Shown here piece after piece: positions 45,510 to 55,455 of a stretch of 64,000 nt of DNA. Origin of the DNA: UBA349 sp964444115. GTDB taxonomy: Archaea > Methanobacteriota > Methanobacteria > Methanobacteriales > Methanobacteriaceae. Position 1 is the first letter of the stretch. Every line of letters starts with the position of its first letter. The stretch spans positions 13,246 through 77,245 of the forward strand of contig CAYUFT010000001.1 of assembly GCA_964444115.1 (NCBI GenBank). Direction: 5' to 3'. Position numbers and translations under genes: made by a program. The notes under the pieces were generated by a model. The model ran no database searches. It was given only the letters and a program-made list of their open reading frames with translations, and was not told where the DNA came from.

Positions 45510-46388
45510 ATGAGTAAAATAGTTGCCTTACTACCTGCTTTTAATGAAGAAGTTGCTCTGGGAAGCATAATTCTTAGATGTCAGGAACATGTGGATAAAA
45601 TAATTGTTATAGATGATGGGAGTACAGACAGCACCTCTAAAGTAGCTGAACTGGCTGGTGCAGAGGTTATCCGGCATCATAAAAATATGGGAAAAGGAGC
45701 CGCTTTAAAATCAGGTTTTGAAGCTGCTAGTGATGCGGATGTAATAATTACCATTGATTCCGATGCTCAACACAACCCTGATGAAATTCCACTATTAGTA
45801 GCACCTATTCTGGAAGGAAAAGCAGATGTAGTTAATGGAAGCCGCTACATTACTGGTGCAGATGAAAATACTCCTGCATATCGAAGAGTGGGCCAAAAAG
45901 TACTGGATAAGGCCACCAATATGTCCAGTGGACTGCATACTACTGATACTCAGAGTGGATTCCGGGCATTCTCTTCCAAAAGCTTTCCATTTTTCCGATT
46001 TGAAGAGAAAGGCTTTGGGGTAGAAAGTGAAATGCTAGTAGATGCTGCCCAGGCCGGCTTAAATGTGGTGGAAGTTGAAATTGGGGTAAGATATGATGTA
46101 GATGGATCTACTAAAAACCCGGTAAGCCATGGAATCCGGGTTTTATTTAAGATATTCCAGGACATGGAACTAAACCGGCCATTATACTATTTCACCGCCC
46201 CGGGACTCCTCATAGTTCTTATTGGTGCTTCTTTAGGATTGTTATTTCTGCGAGATTATGTAATTGGAAAAAGTATCAGCATGGGCCCTACTATGTTAGC
46301 CATCATGTTAACTCTATTTGGAACTTTTATGATGTTTACTGGTATTATTTTAGATTCCATGGGCCGTATGATACGTCAAAATCGCTAA
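45510..46388 (+). CDS. GT2 glycosyltransferase, DPM1-like, with C-terminal membrane helices
   Basis: A 292-residue GT-A enzyme. IVALLPAFNEEVALGSI is the donor-binding strand and TIDSDAQHNPDEI (Asp93, Asp95) the DxD site. DTQSGFRAFSSKSF matches the DPM1/DPG conserved block. Two hydrophobic helices near 235-285 anchor it, as in archaeal dolichyl-phosphate hexose synthases. It probably charges the polyprenyl carrier for the two GT39-like proteins. The gene is GC-richer (47% in the row 45841-45900) than the left glycan operon. Confidence 0.87.
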   Translation: MSKIVALLPAFNEEVALGSIILRCQEHVDKIIVIDDGSTDSTSKVAELAGAEVIRHHKNMGKGAALKSGFEAASDADVIITIDSDAQHNPDEIPLLVAPILEGKADVVNGSRYITGADENTPAYRRVGQKVLDKATNMSSGLHTTDTQSGFRAFSSKSFPFFRFEEKGFGVESEMLVDAAQAGLNVVEVEIGVRYDVDGSTKNPVSHGIRVLFKIFQDMELNRPLYYFTAPGLLIVLIGASLGLLFLRDYVIGKSISMGPTMLAIMLTLFGTFMMFTGIILDSMGRMIRQNR

Positions 46389-46635
46389 ATGCTCTCTTTT
46401 TTAAGTAAGTATTTTAATAAAATTTTAAATAATTATTTTTCATTTTTTAAAAATTAATAATAAATCTACTAGGACAATATTATTTAGAGTGTTTTTAATT
46501 AATAGCTAAATTAAAACAATATCATTACTTATTTTAAATAATAGAATTAATATATAAATTAAAAATCATGGAAATATAATCGTTAACTAGTCTAATTAAT
46601 TAGTTAATTCATAATAATCACAGAGGTTTTTTAAA

Positions 46636-47631
46636 ATGGATCAATTTAAGGAATATGAAGATAAAACGGTACTGGTAACTGGCGGGGCCGGTTGTGTAGG
46701 AAGCAATCTCTCAAGAAGATTAGGAGAATTAGGAGCAGGTAAAGTTATCATACTGGATAACATGTCTTCGGCCTATGAATGGAATATACCTCAACTAGAT
46801 AATGTGGAGTTTATTAAAGGGGATATTTTGGATGATGCTTCTTTAAAAAGAGTGTTTAAAGAAAAACCAGACTACGTTTTCCATTTAGCGGCTCACTTTG
46901 CCAATCAAAATAGTGTAGATAATCCTGAAAAGGATTTAATGGTTAATGGTATAGGTATCTTAAAAGTTTTACAATACGCTCAACTGGTGGGGGTGGAAAG
47001 ATTCGTATACTCATCTTCTGGATGTGGAGTCTATGGACTGGACTCTAAAATGCCATTTGAAGAGCATGATATTTCTATTTCTCTACACACCCCCTACCAA
47101 GTAACTAAATTATTGGGTGAGTTATACACCAATTACTTCCACAATCTCTATGATATGCCCATTGTAAATGCCAGATTTTTCAATGTATTTGGCCCCGGAG
47201 AAGTTCCTGGAAAGTACCGAAACGTTATTCCTAATTTCTTCTACTGGTCCATGACTGGCCAGGCCCTACCTATTACTGGTGACGGATCAGAAACAAGGGA
47301 CTGGACCTTTGTGGAAGATATTGTCAATGGACTTCTAGCTATGGGAATTAAAGAAGAAGCTATAGGTCAAGCTATAAATTTAGGCTCTGCCAAGGATAAT
47401 AGAGTAATTGACATGGCCAAATGGGTAAATGAACTCACGGGAAACGAAGAAGGTGTAGCGTACATGGCCCGAAGAAACTGGGATGCCAAGACTCAGCTTT
47501 TATCCTCCATTGAAAAGGCCCAAAAAATACTGGACTATCAGCCCACTGTTAGCTTTAAAGAAGGCCTTAAAAGAACTCATAAATGGTTCGATGATAATTG
47601 GGAAAACATAGAAGAGAGTGCCGAGTTTTAA
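46636..47631 (+). CDS. NAD-dependent nucleotide-sugar epimerase/dehydratase (extended SDR)
   Basis: A 331-residue SDR. TVLVTGGAGCVGSNLSRRLG is the Gly motif with an unusual Cys, and YSSSGCGVYGLDS holds the active-site Ser region. TPYQVTKLLGEL gives Tyr-x3-Lys, and RFFNVFGPGEVPGKYRNVIP is the substrate loop. It resembles UDP-glucose/UDP-GlcNAc 4-epimerases. It is separate from the other three SDRs in the window and not a recent copy of them. Function is assigned to family level only. Confidence 0.85.
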   Translation: MDQFKEYEDKTVLVTGGAGCVGSNLSRRLGELGAGKVIILDNMSSAYEWNIPQLDNVEFIKGDILDDASLKRVFKEKPDYVFHLAAHFANQNSVDNPEKDLMVNGIGILKVLQYAQLVGVERFVYSSSGCGVYGLDSKMPFEEHDISISLHTPYQVTKLLGELYTNYFHNLYDMPIVNARFFNVFGPGEVPGKYRNVIPNFFYWSMTGQALPITGDGSETRDWTFVEDIVNGLLAMGIKEEAIGQAINLGSAKDNRVIDMAKWVNELTGNEEGVAYMARRNWDAKTQLLSSIEKAQKILDYQPTVSFKEGLKRTHKWFDDNWENIEESAEF

Positions 47632-47656
47632 TTAAAACTAACTTTTCTTTTAAATA

Positions 47657-47706
47657 AATTTTTTATTTTTTATTTTTTATTTTTTATTTTTTATTTTTTA
47701 TTTTTT
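47657..47706 (+). repeat. ATTTTTT microsatellite, probable terminator
   Basis: About seven copies of the 7-base unit ATTTTTT follow the epimerase gene. On the coding strand it is a series of T6 runs, which should act as a strong archaeal terminator. The unit number could vary by slippage. Confidence 0.7.
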
Positions 47707-47868
47707 GGTAAATTATATTAAATTTTAATATTCTTTTTTTAAGATAATTTTCCTAGATATGGTTTAATAAGTTTCTTTTAGAATTGATTCATGAATTATT
47801 TCCCTATTAGATATAACTTTAAATATAATATGGTCCAATACTATTTTTAAGAATGGAGGAGTTCTTTA

Positions 47869-48987
47869 GTGGGTTCTAATAAAAAAATAGGCACTAGAAT
47901 ATTTTATCTTGATCAATTGAGGGCTTTAGCCATTATTGCTATTATTGTCGCCCATGTTTCTAATTTATGGGACGTTTCTGCTTTAGGTAGCTTGAACTGG
48001 ATGGTACATTATTTTTTCAATATAGTTGGAAGAATGGGAGTTCCAGTATTCCTAATGCTATCGGGTGCATTACTTTTAAACAGAGATTATGCCATTTATG
48101 ACTTTATAAAAAGAAGATTTCCACGTGTTTTAATCCCTTTTATATTCTGGATGATAATTGCCATAATACTGGCGGTAGTAACTCGGGATTTATATTATTA
48201 CTTTATATCCATTTCAACTGCGGTTATTTTTGTAGTTAAAACATTTTTAACCAGCCGATGGTACGTTTGGATGATTCTTGGCGTTTACTTAGCCATGCCC
48301 ATAATAAACGACTTTGTTAAAAATAGGGGATTAAAAGGAGTGGAATATTTTTTAATTCTATGGGTTATAACTTCAACCCTATTCTTATTAAGTCTTTATT
48401 TCCAAAAATCCATGTATTATCTGGATTTAACTATTTTTGCAGGGCCCCTGGGCTTTGTTCTTTTAGGATACTATATTCATAATAAGGACTTTAAAAAGGA
48501 TTTCAATTATTCTCCTGATAAATTAGCAGTCTTAGGGTTGTTACTGTTCATATTAGCAGTTTTAATAAAAACAATATTGGTATATATGCACGTCTTTGAC
48601 CCCTCCCTATTTAGATATTACATTTTCCAGACCAAAAGTCACCTGGAGATTGATATCTTTGCATTTATACAGGCCATGGGTATTTTTTTAATGTTTAAAT
48701 ATCTTAATGACTCCAATGCCAAAGAATTAACCACTAAAATTTCATATTTTTTAAAAGAAGGCCTTATAGGACGTTTAACAGTTTCTTTGAGCAGGTGCAG
48801 CTATGGTATTTATTTAAATCATTATATTAGCATAGCCATTATTGGCCTTATAGGCTTTGACGCGGTTACTCATAATGCTTTAAAGTGGATTCCACTACTG
48901 GTTATAGGTATTTTAATAGTTAGCTGGGTATTAATTTTAATTATGGATAAAATTCCTTATTTAAATAAACTATCTGGAACTCATTAA
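47869..48987 (+). CDS. Membrane acyltransferase, Acyl_transf_3 (OafA-like) family
   Basis: A 372-residue protein with about ten membrane helices. FYLDQLRALAIIAIIVAHV carries the family's catalytic His in the first helix, and FIKRRFPRVLIPFIFWMII is the conserved Arg-rich block. The start is GTG, supported by GGAGGAG seven bases upstream. It probably O-acetylates a surface glycan, given the surrounding genes. The specific substrate is not visible. Confidence 0.87.
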   Translation: MGSNKKIGTRIFYLDQLRALAIIAIIVAHVSNLWDVSALGSLNWMVHYFFNIVGRMGVPVFLMLSGALLLNRDYAIYDFIKRRFPRVLIPFIFWMIIAIILAVVTRDLYYYFISISTAVIFVVKTFLTSRWYVWMILGVYLAMPIINDFVKNRGLKGVEYFLILWVITSTLFLLSLYFQKSMYYLDLTIFAGPLGFVLLGYYIHNKDFKKDFNYSPDKLAVLGLLLFILAVLIKTILVYMHVFDPSLFRYYIFQTKSHLEIDIFAFIQAMGIFLMFKYLNDSNAKELTTKISYFLKEGLIGRLTVSLSRCSYGIYLNHYISIAIIGLIGFDAVTHNALKWIPLLVIGILIVSWVLILIMDKIPYLNKLSGTH

Positions 48988-49233
48988 TCTTTTTTGATAA
49001 TTATTAAATGAGGTGACACTTATTTATAATAGATAAATCCCTATATTAATTGCAGATTTAATTAAAAGATTTTGTTAAGATCATCAATAATTTATTCAAT
49101 TAGTGACATTTACTTAGGTCATCCATAATTTATTCAAAACTTATTGATATTCCAATTACTCCTCAAACAAATTCAGTAATTTAATTTATAGTAAATATAA
49201 TTCAATTTTTAAGAACTTCATCAGGTAATTTAA

Positions 49234-50445
49234 ATGCGCATACTCATTGTTCAGGAATCAGACTGGATTGAAAGAAATCCACATCAACAACACCATCTAA
49301 TGGATCGACTATCCGTCAAAGGCCATTCTATTCGAGTTATAGATCATGGGATTGATTGGAGAAGAAAGGACGAAAAAAGATTTGATTTCCTGGTTGATAG
49401 AAAAGTTTACCATCACGTTCATAAGGTAAATCCTAAAGCCAGAATACAAGTTATCAGACCTTCCCTAATTCAGATACCAGTTTTAGATTATGTTTCTATT
49501 CCCTATTTCCATGGAAAAGAAATTGAAAGGCAAATAAAAGAATTTAAGCCCGATGTAATTATTGCCTTTGGTTTGTTAAATGCTAATTTAGCGGCCAGAT
49601 CTGCTAATAAACATGGCATTCCTTTTGTCTATTATTTAATAGATGTATTATATGCTTTAATTCCTGAGAAAATATTCCAGGGTTTGGGAAAAAACATTAA
49701 TAAACGTACCATAACCCGATCGGATTTAGTACTCACTATTAACCAACGATTGGCTGAGTTAGCAATAGAACTTGGTTCAAACCCCGAAAAAACTCAGATA
49801 ATTGATGCGGGAATTGACTTAAAACAGTTCAATCCAGATATGGATGGTTCACGCATCCGGGATGAATACGGTATAAAAGAAGACGATACCGTACTTTTCT
49901 TCATGGGCTGGATTTATCACTTTGCGGGAATGAAGGAGTTGGCCATAGAATTGGGCCAAAATAAGGAAAAATATCCAAAAATTAAAATAGTGGTGGTAGG
50001 AGATGGAGATGCCTATGATGATATGGTTCGCATTAGAGACAAGTATGGTCTGCAAGACCAGTTAATTCTCACGGGAAAGCAGCCATATAATCTAATACCA
50101 GAATTCACAGCTGCCGCCGATATATGCTTACTCCCCGCTCACCAGGATGAAGAGATTATGCAGGACATTGTACCTATTAAGATTTATGAATACATGGCCA
50201 TGGAAAAACCAGTTATTGTTACCAGACTACCTGGAATTAGCATGGAATTTGGTGAAGGCCATGGATTACAGTATATCAATGGATCAGAGGAAGTTTTACC
50301 ACTGGCTCAGAAAATGAGAAATGAGAATATCATTAAAGATGAGGGAAAAAAGGCCCGTCAATTTGTAAAAAACAATGACTGGGAATTAATCACCGAAAGA
50401 TTTGAAGAAACAATTAATAAATTGATAAAAGATTTTTCAGGCTGA
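49234..50445 (+). CDS. Glycosyltransferase, GT4 family
   Basis: A 403-residue GT-B protein. The donor domain has LFFMGWIYHFAGMKELAIEL and DIVPIKIYEYMAMEKPVIVT, the latter with Glu at the GT4 catalytic position. The acceptor domain has FKPDVIIAFGLLNANLAARS. It opens a new co-directional pair with the next GT4 gene. The start ATG at 49234 follows TCAGGTAAT, a weak ribosome site. Confidence 0.86.
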   Translation: MRILIVQESDWIERNPHQQHHLMDRLSVKGHSIRVIDHGIDWRRKDEKRFDFLVDRKVYHHVHKVNPKARIQVIRPSLIQIPVLDYVSIPYFHGKEIERQIKEFKPDVIIAFGLLNANLAARSANKHGIPFVYYLIDVLYALIPEKIFQGLGKNINKRTITRSDLVLTINQRLAELAIELGSNPEKTQIIDAGIDLKQFNPDMDGSRIRDEYGIKEDDTVLFFMGWIYHFAGMKELAIELGQNKEKYPKIKIVVVGDGDAYDDMVRIRDKYGLQDQLILTGKQPYNLIPEFTAAADICLLPAHQDEEIMQDIVPIKIYEYMAMEKPVIVTRLPGISMEFGEGHGLQYINGSEEVLPLAQKMRNENIIKDEGKKARQFVKNNDWELITERFEETINKLIKDFSG

Positions 50446-50541
50446 TTTTATCTTTAAAAATAAAGATTTTATCTTTTAAAATGACTGGATATAAACTGGA
50501 TATTTATTAAAGCAACATTAGTACCATATTAGTTGATTTTT

Positions 50542-51723
50542 ATGAAAATTCTACATGTAACTCCATTTTTTAAACCATCCTGGGAAGCAGGTGGTCCGCC
50601 TCGTTCAGTTTATGAAACTGCACGCCGACAAGTCACCGGTGGCCATGAAGTTACAGTTTTCACCACCGACGGTTTTAAGAAAAGGTTAGATGTTGAAAAA
50701 AATGTTCCAGTTGATGTGGAAGGAATAGAAACTTATTATTTCCGTAATTTGTCCATGTTTTTAGCGGGAGGATTAAATTTCCCAGTTCCTTATTATATGC
50801 CTCTGGTTGTTCGAAAAAAACTTAAAGAATTTGATATTATTCATATACACGAGCACCGAACGTTTTTAGCAGCAATTGTTCATAGGTATGCTAAAAAATA
50901 TGATATTCCCTACCTTATCCAACCTCGAGGATCAGCCCCTACCATGATAAAAAGCCGTCAAAAAGAGATTTTTGACAAAATAGTGGGTAAATCTATAATC
51001 TATGATGCCTGTAAAATAATTGCATCTTCTAATTCTGAGGCAAGCCAATATAGGGATGTTTTCACGAATCTAGATCTTGATTCGGTGGTACAGATTCCTA
51101 ATGGAATTGATTTAAAAACCTATCAAAAATTACCTCCCCAAGGCCTTTTCAGGGAAAAAATGGGAATTAAAGAAGATGAGAAGATAATATTATATCTAAG
51201 CCGTCTTCATGAGAGAAAAGGTATTGATTTACTTTTAAAATCATTTAAAAATTTAGTAAAAAAAATAGGACCTTCTAAACTGGTCATTGCTGGCCCAGAC
51301 GATCATTATCTGGATAAGATTAATCATCTGGTTCAGGAACTGGGAATCGAAAATTCAGTTATTATTCCGGGCCCTTTATATGAAAATGATAAATTAGAAG
51401 CTTATGTTGATGCAGATGTATTTGTTCTCCCTTCCCGAGATCGTTACGAGTCTTTTGGTAATGTGGTGGTAGAAGCCATGGCCTGTAAGACACCAGTGGT
51501 AGTAACCAAATTTTGCGGGATTTCAGAATGGGTTTCAACAGATGAGGGCCAGGTAATAGATTACCAGGAAGATCAGTTGGAAAAGGCATTAGCAGATATA
51601 CTTCAAAATGATTTAAAAAGGGATTCTATGGCCCAAAAAGCTCGTGAACTTGCTTTAAATACATTTAACTGGGAAACTGTTGTTAAGGAAACCCAGGAAG
51701 TGTATGAAAAATGTTTAAAATAA
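50542..51723 (+). CDS. Glycosyltransferase, GT4 family
   Basis: A GT-B enzyme of 393 residues from the ATG at 50542 (MKILHVTPFFKPSWEAGGPP). A TTG three codons upstream is less likely because the family starts at this MKI. AGGPPRSV is the acceptor loop, FDIIHIHEHRTFLAAIV the central strand, and DRYESFGNVVVEAMACKTPV the Glu-x7-Glu region. Related in motifs to the GT4 protein at 7030-8166. Separated by 96 bases from the preceding GT4 gene. Confidence 0.88.
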   Translation: MKILHVTPFFKPSWEAGGPPRSVYETARRQVTGGHEVTVFTTDGFKKRLDVEKNVPVDVEGIETYYFRNLSMFLAGGLNFPVPYYMPLVVRKKLKEFDIIHIHEHRTFLAAIVHRYAKKYDIPYLIQPRGSAPTMIKSRQKEIFDKIVGKSIIYDACKIIASSNSEASQYRDVFTNLDLDSVVQIPNGIDLKTYQKLPPQGLFREKMGIKEDEKIILYLSRLHERKGIDLLLKSFKNLVKKIGPSKLVIAGPDDHYLDKINHLVQELGIENSVIIPGPLYENDKLEAYVDADVFVLPSRDRYESFGNVVVEAMACKTPVVVTKFCGISEWVSTDEGQVIDYQEDQLEKALADILQNDLKRDSMAQKARELALNTFNWETVVKETQEVYEKCLK

Positions 51724-51817
51724 AAAATTAATTAAATAAATGGGAATTAATTAATAAAAAAATTATATGTAAAATATATCAGAATCTACATTTAGAATCA
51801 TTTTTTTAAATAATTGA

Positions 51818-52921
51818 TTATAATACGTTTTTAATTATTTTAAGGGCTTCTAATCCAATTTGTTTAGGAGTTAATTTTCCCTGGAAAAGATTATAACCAT
51901 TATCCGCAATCCTGGTGCGAAGTTTTTCATCTTCCTTTAGTTCTAAAATTGCGGAAGCTAAACTTTCCGGATTGGCCATTTCACATAAAAGAGCATTATT
52001 TTTGTTTTCAAATAGTTCCAAAGCCCCGGGTGAATATCCAGTAATGAGTGGTTTTTTCATAGCTAAAATTTGATAAGCCTTGGTAGGTATCACTCGCATG
52101 GACTTTTCGGTTCCTCCAAAAATTCCCAGACAGGCATCAGATTGGGCAATGTAGTTAGGGAGTTCTTGATAATCCACCATTCCTTTAAATTCTATATTAG
52201 ATAAATGCAGACTTTCATAGAGTTTCTGAATTTCTGGAAATGTTTGGCCCCGGCCTATTAACTGGAAACTTATATTCTCATTTTCTAAAATCTTAGCAGC
52301 CTGAATAATGTATTCTATACCGTGTAATGGTATGTAAGTACCGTAAAATAGAACTTTGAATGATTCTGTGGTATTTGTTTCCTTTTGATCATCCAATCTC
52401 ACCTTTTCATTATCCTCCAAACTTGTTTGAGGGTAGAACAAATCATCTTCCGCACCAATCAGCAATCTTCTAAACTTTTCTTTTTCTATATGGAATGTTT
52501 CATGGAAGTATTCCACATTTTGATTAGTGTCCTGCAGTACCACGTCTGAAAAAAGGCAGTTGTACTTATCCAGGTTATAAAATAATCTAGAAAGGACGGG
52601 ATTTTGGTGAACTCCCCTATCCTGATTAGTATCATATAAGGATACATAAGTATCAAATACCAGGGGTTTTCTAGTTATTTTTTTAAGTAGAATAGCTAAA
52701 GGTTGCACATAATTACTGGCCTCACCTACAAAAATAACATCAAAGTCTTTTTCAGATAGATACTTTCGGGCCAGCTGGGGATAGCGGAGTAGTATCTGTG
52801 ATGAGTCTGTAACTTCAGTTACTTCTACTCCCTGAGATTGAAGTCCCTTAATTATTATTCTATGCCGTGGATAAGATGGGGCATAGGAACCAAAGTAGCA
52901 CACTTTCATGGTATCACTCAT
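51818..52921 (-). CDS. Glycosyltransferase, GT4-like
   Basis: A 367-residue GT-B protein. VCYFGSYAPSYPRHRIIIKG opens the acceptor domain, VLFYGTYIPLHGIEYIIQAA the donor domain, and RVIPTKAYQILAMKKPLITG is the position of the Glu motif, with Gln-Ile in place of the usual Glu. This altered motif is shared with several GT4-like archaeal proteins and may mean a different donor. It starts a minus-strand group of five glycan genes read leftward from 58046. Confidence 0.8.
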   Translation of the reverse strand: MSDTMKVCYFGSYAPSYPRHRIIIKGLQSQGVEVTEVTDSSQILLRYPQLARKYLSEKDFDVIFVGEASNYVQPLAILLKKITRKPLVFDTYVSLYDTNQDRGVHQNPVLSRLFYNLDKYNCLFSDVVLQDTNQNVEYFHETFHIEKEKFRRLLIGAEDDLFYPQTSLEDNEKVRLDDQKETNTTESFKVLFYGTYIPLHGIEYIIQAAKILENENISFQLIGRGQTFPEIQKLYESLHLSNIEFKGMVDYQELPNYIAQSDACLGIFGGTEKSMRVIPTKAYQILAMKKPLITGYSPGALELFENKNNALLCEMANPESLASAILELKEDEKLRTRIADNGYNLFQGKLTPKQIGLEALKIIKNVL

Positions 52922-53125
52922 TTAGATTGCAGTAAACATTTAGTAAGATGGATAAATGAAATTTTCAGATAAAATAATTATAGGATTCTTATCATATAAT
53001 TACTTGATTTGATTAAGGATTTATTTACCTATTTGAATGTGGCCCCTTACCTGGATCACAGGTTTATTTTAAAATTAATTAGAATATTATTTAAAATAAT
53101 TCTATAACGAGTATGGGATTAAGAT

Positions 53126-53911
53126 CTAGTTGAATTTTCTTTTTATAAAATTCACTCCTAAATTAAAGGTAAGTGATGCTCTTTGTAGTAGAAGCGGAGT
53201 TTTGGTATCCCATTCACCACAGGTGGTGTAGATTTTACTGAAATGGGCCCGGTGTTTTTTCATGAGCTTGGGAAGAATTTTATAGTATTCTGCGGGATGA
53301 TATCCCATTTTTAAAGCAGTTTTAAGAGGATTTTCATCTCCCGAGTGGGCGGAAAGGTGATAAATACTCATAGGGACTACATAAACTTTTAAACCTATTT
53401 CTTGACAACTTAAACAATAATCAACGCCATACAAGTGCCATCCCGGGCAGGTTTCCTCATCGAATTCTATTTTCTGGAAAACTTCACGAGGTATGATAAA
53501 TAAGCATTCATCCACAGTTTCCACTTCTTCTGGTGCTTCAATAGGATTTCCCCATTTAACCGGTGGGACTTCATGTTTTATTATATTTCTTTGCCTTTCC
53601 AGGTGATTTTGGCCATTGATAGACATCCCGGCCACGCCAGCCACCCCTAAATGGTGCAACTTGTCTAAAATTTTATGAACATCTTCTAACCAGGAACTTG
53701 ATTCCAGATCTACATCTTGATGAACAAACATTAGATAATCGCCTTTTGCTTTTCTAGCACCATAATTTAGGGCTTCAGCAGAAGATTTAAATCTACCATC
53801 TGTATTATCAATTAAAATACGCTCATGTTCGCAACTTTGAAGGTTTAAAACAGGAAGCAAATAATTTTTCAGGCTTTCCCTATGGTTATATACACATATG
53901 ACTGAAATCAT
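53126..53911 (-). CDS. GT2-like glycosyltransferase
   Basis: A 261-residue GT-A-type protein. MISVICVYNHRESLKNYLL is the nucleotide-binding strand, and YLMFVHQDVDLESSSWLED supplies a DxD-like acidic site (QDVD). VDECLFIIPREVF and WHLYGVDYCLSCQEIGLKVY are the later conserved parts of this GT2 subgroup. It probably transfers a sugar to a surface glycan. It has no membrane segment. Confidence 0.8.
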   Translation of the reverse strand: MISVICVYNHRESLKNYLLPVLNLQSCEHERILIDNTDGRFKSSAEALNYGARKAKGDYLMFVHQDVDLESSSWLEDVHKILDKLHHLGVAGVAGMSINGQNHLERQRNIIKHEVPPVKWGNPIEAPEEVETVDECLFIIPREVFQKIEFDEETCPGWHLYGVDYCLSCQEIGLKVYVVPMSIYHLSAHSGDENPLKTALKMGYHPAEYYKILPKLMKKHRAHFSKIYTTCGEWDTKTPLLLQRASLTFNLGVNFIKRKFN

Positions 53912-53939
53912 TTAATCACTTTGATATTTTAGAATTATA

Positions 53940-54050
53940 TTTTGAGTACCTATTCTAGGAACCAAATTATCTTAAGAAGTATATTTTGAGTAAATATTCT
54001 CGGAACCCATTAATCTTTAGAAGTATTTAGAGTAAATATTCAAGGAATAC
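53940..54050. repeat. Three decayed tandem repeats of 41-44 bases
   Basis: TTTGAGTA-type starts occur at 53941, 53985 and (as TTTAGAGTA) 54026, each followed by AAATATTC-GGAA-like and AGAAGTAT-like segments. Periods are 44 and 41 bases. The copies have diverged. They fill most of the gap between two glycosyltransferase genes. Confidence 0.6.
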
Positions 54051-54052
54051 AA

Positions 54053-55234
54053 TTAATTTCCATCCATAGCCTTTATTAATATACTCTCAAAGCTATTAAT
54101 GGCATTTTCCCAGGTATGATATGCTGCTGTTTTTAATCCATTTTCTTTGAACTTTGTTTGCATTTCTTCATCATTTAAAACATTGATTATAGCTTCAGCC
54201 AGGACTTCTGGATTTTTAGGAGGTACCATTAATGCATTTTCACCATTTTTAACATAATCACGCACACCCAGGCAATCAGCAGTAACTACGGGAGTTTCAC
54301 AGGCCATTGCTTCTAAAGGGGGAAGGCCAAACCCTTCCATGTGTGAAGGGAATGCAAAAATATCAGATGAACTATACAGTTCCGCCATTTTATCATCACT
54401 TGCATTGTTAAAAGTGATGAAATCAAAATTCAGATCTTCTTTTACTAATAATTTATCTAAAACTTCTTTTTTCCCCACGGCAACTAAAGTAACATTTTTA
54501 AATTCTTTAGCTACAATATTAAGAGCATCAATAAGGTCTTGATCGCCTTTATAGGATAATCCTCGGAATATACTCATTATTTTTGGACCATCACTACTAT
54601 CAGAGGAAATATTTTCATCCCCCTTTAGATTAGATGCTTTAAATATATTTTCTCGAGGATAAAACACGTTGTGATCAATTCCATTGACTATAACGTCGGA
54701 ATCTTTATTATAATTTTCTTGTATCCACTCTTTTAACCATCCCGATATAGTTATAATATTAAATGGTAAATACAGGCTTTCATGAAACATTTGAGTGAAA
54801 TAGTTCCCTCTTTCCTGGGCCAACTCATCAAAGTCCTGACAAAGATAAACGGGAACTCCTTTATCACTTCTATAAACTGCAAAAGTCGTGGGAAACCAGG
54901 TGGCGATATTGATATCACATGGGGGAGTGTTTTCGGATAATGCTTTAACTAAATCCGGTTCAAATCCTAATTTAAGTTTCTGGGTTAAGGTTAAGGCCTC
55001 ATAATATCGGGCGGGACGCTTAAGGAGAACTTTCAAAATAGGACTCAATAATTTTATGGGCCATGGTGGATTAACATAATTTAAACGGGCCTTTAAAGGA
55101 AACCAGGAGTGATCTCCTCCTAAGGCAGTTATAGTTACCTGGTGGCCTCGATCTACTAAACCATTAGCCAGCTCAAAAATTACTTTATATCCACCAGACA
55201 TGTTGGTAGACCATAGGGTGAAATTGATATCCAT
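54053..55234 (-). CDS. Glycosyltransferase, GT4 family
   Basis: A 393-residue GT-B protein. MDINFTLWSTNMSGGYKVIF contains the Gly-Gly acceptor loop, PVYLCQDFDELAQERGNYF is the central part typical of cell-wall GT4 enzymes, and SHMEGFGLPPLEAMACETPV gives Glu-x7-Glu. It probably transfers one sugar of a surface glycan. It is flanked by GT2 genes in the same direction. Confidence 0.88.
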   Translation of the reverse strand: MDINFTLWSTNMSGGYKVIFELANGLVDRGHQVTITALGGDHSWFPLKARLNYVNPPWPIKLLSPILKVLLKRPARYYEALTLTQKLKLGFEPDLVKALSENTPPCDINIATWFPTTFAVYRSDKGVPVYLCQDFDELAQERGNYFTQMFHESLYLPFNIITISGWLKEWIQENYNKDSDVIVNGIDHNVFYPRENIFKASNLKGDENISSDSSDGPKIMSIFRGLSYKGDQDLIDALNIVAKEFKNVTLVAVGKKEVLDKLLVKEDLNFDFITFNNASDDKMAELYSSSDIFAFPSHMEGFGLPPLEAMACETPVVTADCLGVRDYVKNGENALMVPPKNPEVLAEAIINVLNDEEMQTKFKENGLKTAAYHTWENAINSFESILIKAMDGN

Positions 55235-55455
55235 TTTATCTCCTTTAAAATTATTAAATCATTAATAGATAAATCCAGAATTTGTTTGAAAGTATATTGG
55301 TAAAATTTTATTTGTTTATTTTTAATTAATATTGGGATTATTAAAATTTAAGGGTATGTAAAGTAGTTTAACTATTAATTCTATTTTCATATTAAAACTA
55401 TAATTTTCAATTTCATAAAAATTCGACTTAAATTATACTTTAATTTACTCATCAA

